In this document: positions 5,147 to 6,258 of the stretch, one piece after another
Position numbering within the stretch: position 1 is the first letter of the stretch
Layout of the letters: each line of letters begins with the position of its first letter
DNA from: Clostridia bacterium
GTDB taxonomy: Bacteria; Bacillota; Clostridia; Christensenellales; DTU072
NCBI GenBank assembly: GCA_028699795.1
Contig: JAQVTZ010000108.1
Span: 1-6,258, forward strand
Reading direction: 5' to 3'
DNA: 6,258 nucleotides
Notes under the pieces: generated by a model
What the model saw: only the letters and a program-made list of their open reading frames with translations
Database searches by the model: none
What the model was told of the DNA's origin: nothing
Translations under genes and position numbers: made by a program

Positions 5147-5344
5147 ATGAAAATATCATTAAATGAAGACAAAAAAATAGTAGACATGTTAAAAACCCGT
5201 ATGGAAACGAACGGTGGTTATTGTCCTTGCCGCAGAGACCATACGGAAGATACAAAATGTATGTGCAAAGAATTCCGAGACCAAATCGCGGACCCCGATT
5301 ACGAAGGGTATTGCCATTGCATGCTTTACTATAAATCAAAATAA
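5147..5344 (+). CDS. Small ferredoxin-thioredoxin reductase catalytic-subunit-like protein
   Basis: This 65-residue protein has six cysteines in three CxC pairs: C26-P-C28, C38-M-C40 and C56-H-C58. The family enzyme (FTR beta) uses CPC, CPC and CHC to hold a [4Fe-4S] cluster beside a redox-active disulfide and reduces thioredoxin with ferredoxin electrons. By analogy C26, C38, C40 and C56 would bind the cluster and C28/C58 form the disulfide; this is inference. The spacing is CPC-X9-CMC-X15-CHC rather than CPC-X16-CPC-X8-CHC, and the protein is much shorter than plant or cyanobacterial FTR beta. ATG 5147 is chosen because AAGGAGG ends 5 nt before it; an upstream in-frame ATG (5123) lies inside the -10 box. 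It is divergent from trxA and precedes the peroxiredoxin by 61 nt with no terminator. No FTR alpha (variable) subunit is present in the window. Confidence 0.85.
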   Translation: MKISLNEDKKIVDMLKTRMETNGGYCPCRRDHTEDTKCMCKEFRDQIADPDYEGYCHCMLYYKSK

Positions 5345-5405
5345 TATAGAATCATTATATACATAATATCAACAATCAATCAAAAAAACAAAAGGAGGAG
5401 TAACA

Positions 5406-6077
5406 ATGGAACAAAACTACAGCATGCCGTTAATCGGCGACCAAGCACCCGCGTTTCAAGCAGTCACCACACAGGGGATAATCAACTTTCCCGAGGATTA
5501 CAAGGGCAAATGGGTCATCTTATTTTCGCATCCGGCAGACTTTACGCCCGTGTGCACCACAGAGTTTATGACTTTTGCGTCTATGGCAGAAGAGTTTAAG
5601 GCCCTCAATACCGAATTGATAGGCTTATCCGTAGACTCGCTTTATGCGCACATTGCCTGGCTTCGGAAAATCAAAGAGCTCGAATGGAAAGGAATGAAGG
5701 ATATCGAAGTCAAGTTCCCCCTTATCGAGGACATTAAGATGGATGTAGCCAATAAGTTTGGCATGATTCAGTCGCAATCCACCACACAAGCCGTACGCGC
5801 CGTTTTCGTCATAGACCCCAAAGGCATCGTACGCACCATATTGTACTATCCCGCTTCTATGGGACGCAACTTCGACGAAATCAAAAGGATTATTATCGCC
5901 TTGCAAAAAGCGGACAAAGAAGGCGTTGCAACACCCGCCGACTGGCGCCCCGGTCAAGATACCATCGTTCCGCCTCCCGGCTCTTGCGGTACTGCAAAAC
6001 AGCGTATGGATAGCCAAGACGATGATAACTATTGTTTGGACTGGTTCCTTTGCTTCAAAAAAGAAAAAAAGCAATAG
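5406..6077 (+). CDS. Prx6-type peroxiredoxin (AhpC/TSA family)
   Basis: This 223-residue cytoplasmic thiol peroxidase reduces H2O2 and organic hydroperoxides. The catalytic motif P43-x3-T47-x2-C50 (PADFTPVC) gives the peroxidatic Cys50, and R131 in TQAVRAVFVIDP completes the site. The C-terminal extension of the Prx6/archaeal subgroup is present (PADWRPGQDTIVPPP). It ends with C210-x5-C216 (CLDWFLC), matching the arrangement of archaeal-type 2-Cys members such as the Aeropyrum pernix enzyme, where the C-terminal pair resolves Cys50. Cys194 is an additional cysteine. AGGAGGAG ends 5 nt before the ATG. It probably shares the upstream promoter with the FTR-like gene, and thioredoxin or the FTR-like protein is the plausible reductant (inference from neighbours). 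Confidence 0.95.
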   Translation: MEQNYSMPLIGDQAPAFQAVTTQGIINFPEDYKGKWVILFSHPADFTPVCTTEFMTFASMAEEFKALNTELIGLSVDSLYAHIAWLRKIKELEWKGMKDIEVKFPLIEDIKMDVANKFGMIQSQSTTQAVRAVFVIDPKGIVRTILYYPASMGRNFDEIKRIIIALQKADKEGVATPADWRPGQDTIVPPPGSCGTAKQRMDSQDDDNYCLDWFLCFKKEKKQ

Positions 6078-6078
6078 T

Positions 6079-6105
6079 CTTCCCTTAAATAGGGGTATCC
6101 CAATT
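6079..6105 (-). repeat. Copy of the intergenic end motif TTGGG-n-ACCTCTATTTAAGGG
   Basis: Read leftward, this segment matches 549-574 over TACC(T/C)CTATTTAAGGGAA with one difference, and its outer part differs by a small shift (GGGATACC versus TGGGTACC). It begins 1 bp after the peroxiredoxin stop. Related copies lie at 108-129, 313-334 and the outer flank of the element at 567-777, and a weaker one begins near 6190. Confidence 0.6.
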
Positions 6106-6121
6106 TATCATTCCTAAATAT

Positions 6122-6179
6122 AGCACCCGCATTTTGGATCATGGCAATTTTCAACTGCTAAGCCCAAAATGCGGGTGCT
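6122..6179. repeat. Perfect 16-bp hairpin after the peroxiredoxin gene
   Basis: AGCACCCGCATTTTGG (6122-6137) and its exact complement (6164-6179) enclose a 26-nt loop that holds a second 5-bp stem, TGGCA/TGCTA, with one G-T pair. The inner frame resembles the hairpin at 140-181. It could stop or stabilise the peroxiredoxin transcript, but the following bases (TATTTGG) are not a T-tract, so a repeat element is the better reading. Confidence 0.6.
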
Positions 6180-6215
6180 TATTTGGTAATATTGGGAGCC
6201 TCTGCTCACCTTATA

Positions 6216-6247
6216 ACGCTTTTGCATATTCTCGAACGCAAAAGCGT
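6216..6247. repeat. 10-bp hairpin at the window end
   Basis: ACGCTTTTGC (6216-6225) and GCAAAAGCGT (6238-6247) pair perfectly around a 12-nt loop. No coding frame is evident from 6078 to the window end. The feature may belong to an element that continues beyond the window, beginning with the TTGGGAGCCTCT motif near 6191. Confidence 0.5.
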
Positions 6248-6258
6248 ACAGATTTGCT

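Noticed and set aside
5123..5344. Upstream in-frame ATG (5123) as start of the FTR-like protein
   Set aside because: This ATG lies within the predicted -10 box and before the predicted transcript start, while ATG 5147 has an ideal ribosome site.
5625..6074. 149-codon minus-strand open frame opposite the peroxiredoxin gene
   Set aside because: The plus strand encodes a full peroxiredoxin with all catalytic residues; the opposite frame is a by-product of its codon use.

Overview
The window reads as chromosomal DNA from an anaerobic, somewhat AT-rich Firmicute, most likely an uncultured gut-type clostridium. The grounds are strong AGGAGG-type ribosome sites, sigma-A style promoters, an FprA flavodiiron protein with rubredoxin, and a clostridial-type Crp/Fnr regulator. 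The taxon is an inference from gene content; no rRNA or other marker is present.

Layout. Positions 1-102 may hold the end of an unidentified gene. Positions 103-777 contain no convincing gene and are filled with repeats: an element with imperfect terminal inverted repeats (108-334), two copies of a 70-bp palindromic unit (211-280, 414-483), and a 211-bp MITE-like element with perfect 23-bp inverted ends (567-777). The right end of the MITE-like element overlaps the stop codon of a leftward lipoprotein gene (774-1172). A rightward pair follows: a 73-residue proline-rich protein and a four-helix membrane protein, both unidentified. The pair has a good promoter and ends at a strong terminator (2382-2408).

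The second half is a redox/oxygen-defence island. A leftward operon encodes the flavodiiron protein FprA and a 53-residue rubredoxin. Divergent from it is a Crp/Fnr-family regulator. Converging on the regulator is trxA (leftward). Divergent from trxA are a 65-residue protein resembling the ferredoxin-thioredoxin reductase catalytic subunit and a Prx6-type peroxiredoxin.

The clearest signal is regulatory. The trxA/FTR-like intergenic region carries two perfect TGTGA-N6-TCACA palindromes. Each is centred 41.5 bp upstream of the predicted start of one of the two divergent promoters, and both promoters have a TATAAT box but no recognisable -35. This is the geometry of Crp-type class II activation. 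The regulator's recognition helix has the R-E-x3-R arrangement that reads TGTGA in Crp. The simplest model is that this regulator activates a ferredoxin -> FTR-like -> thioredoxin -> peroxiredoxin chain, while rubredoxin and FprA next door remove O2 or NO.

After the peroxiredoxin (6078-6258) the sequence returns to intergenic repeats: an end motif shared with the left-hand repeats, a perfect 16-bp hairpin, and a second 10-bp hairpin.
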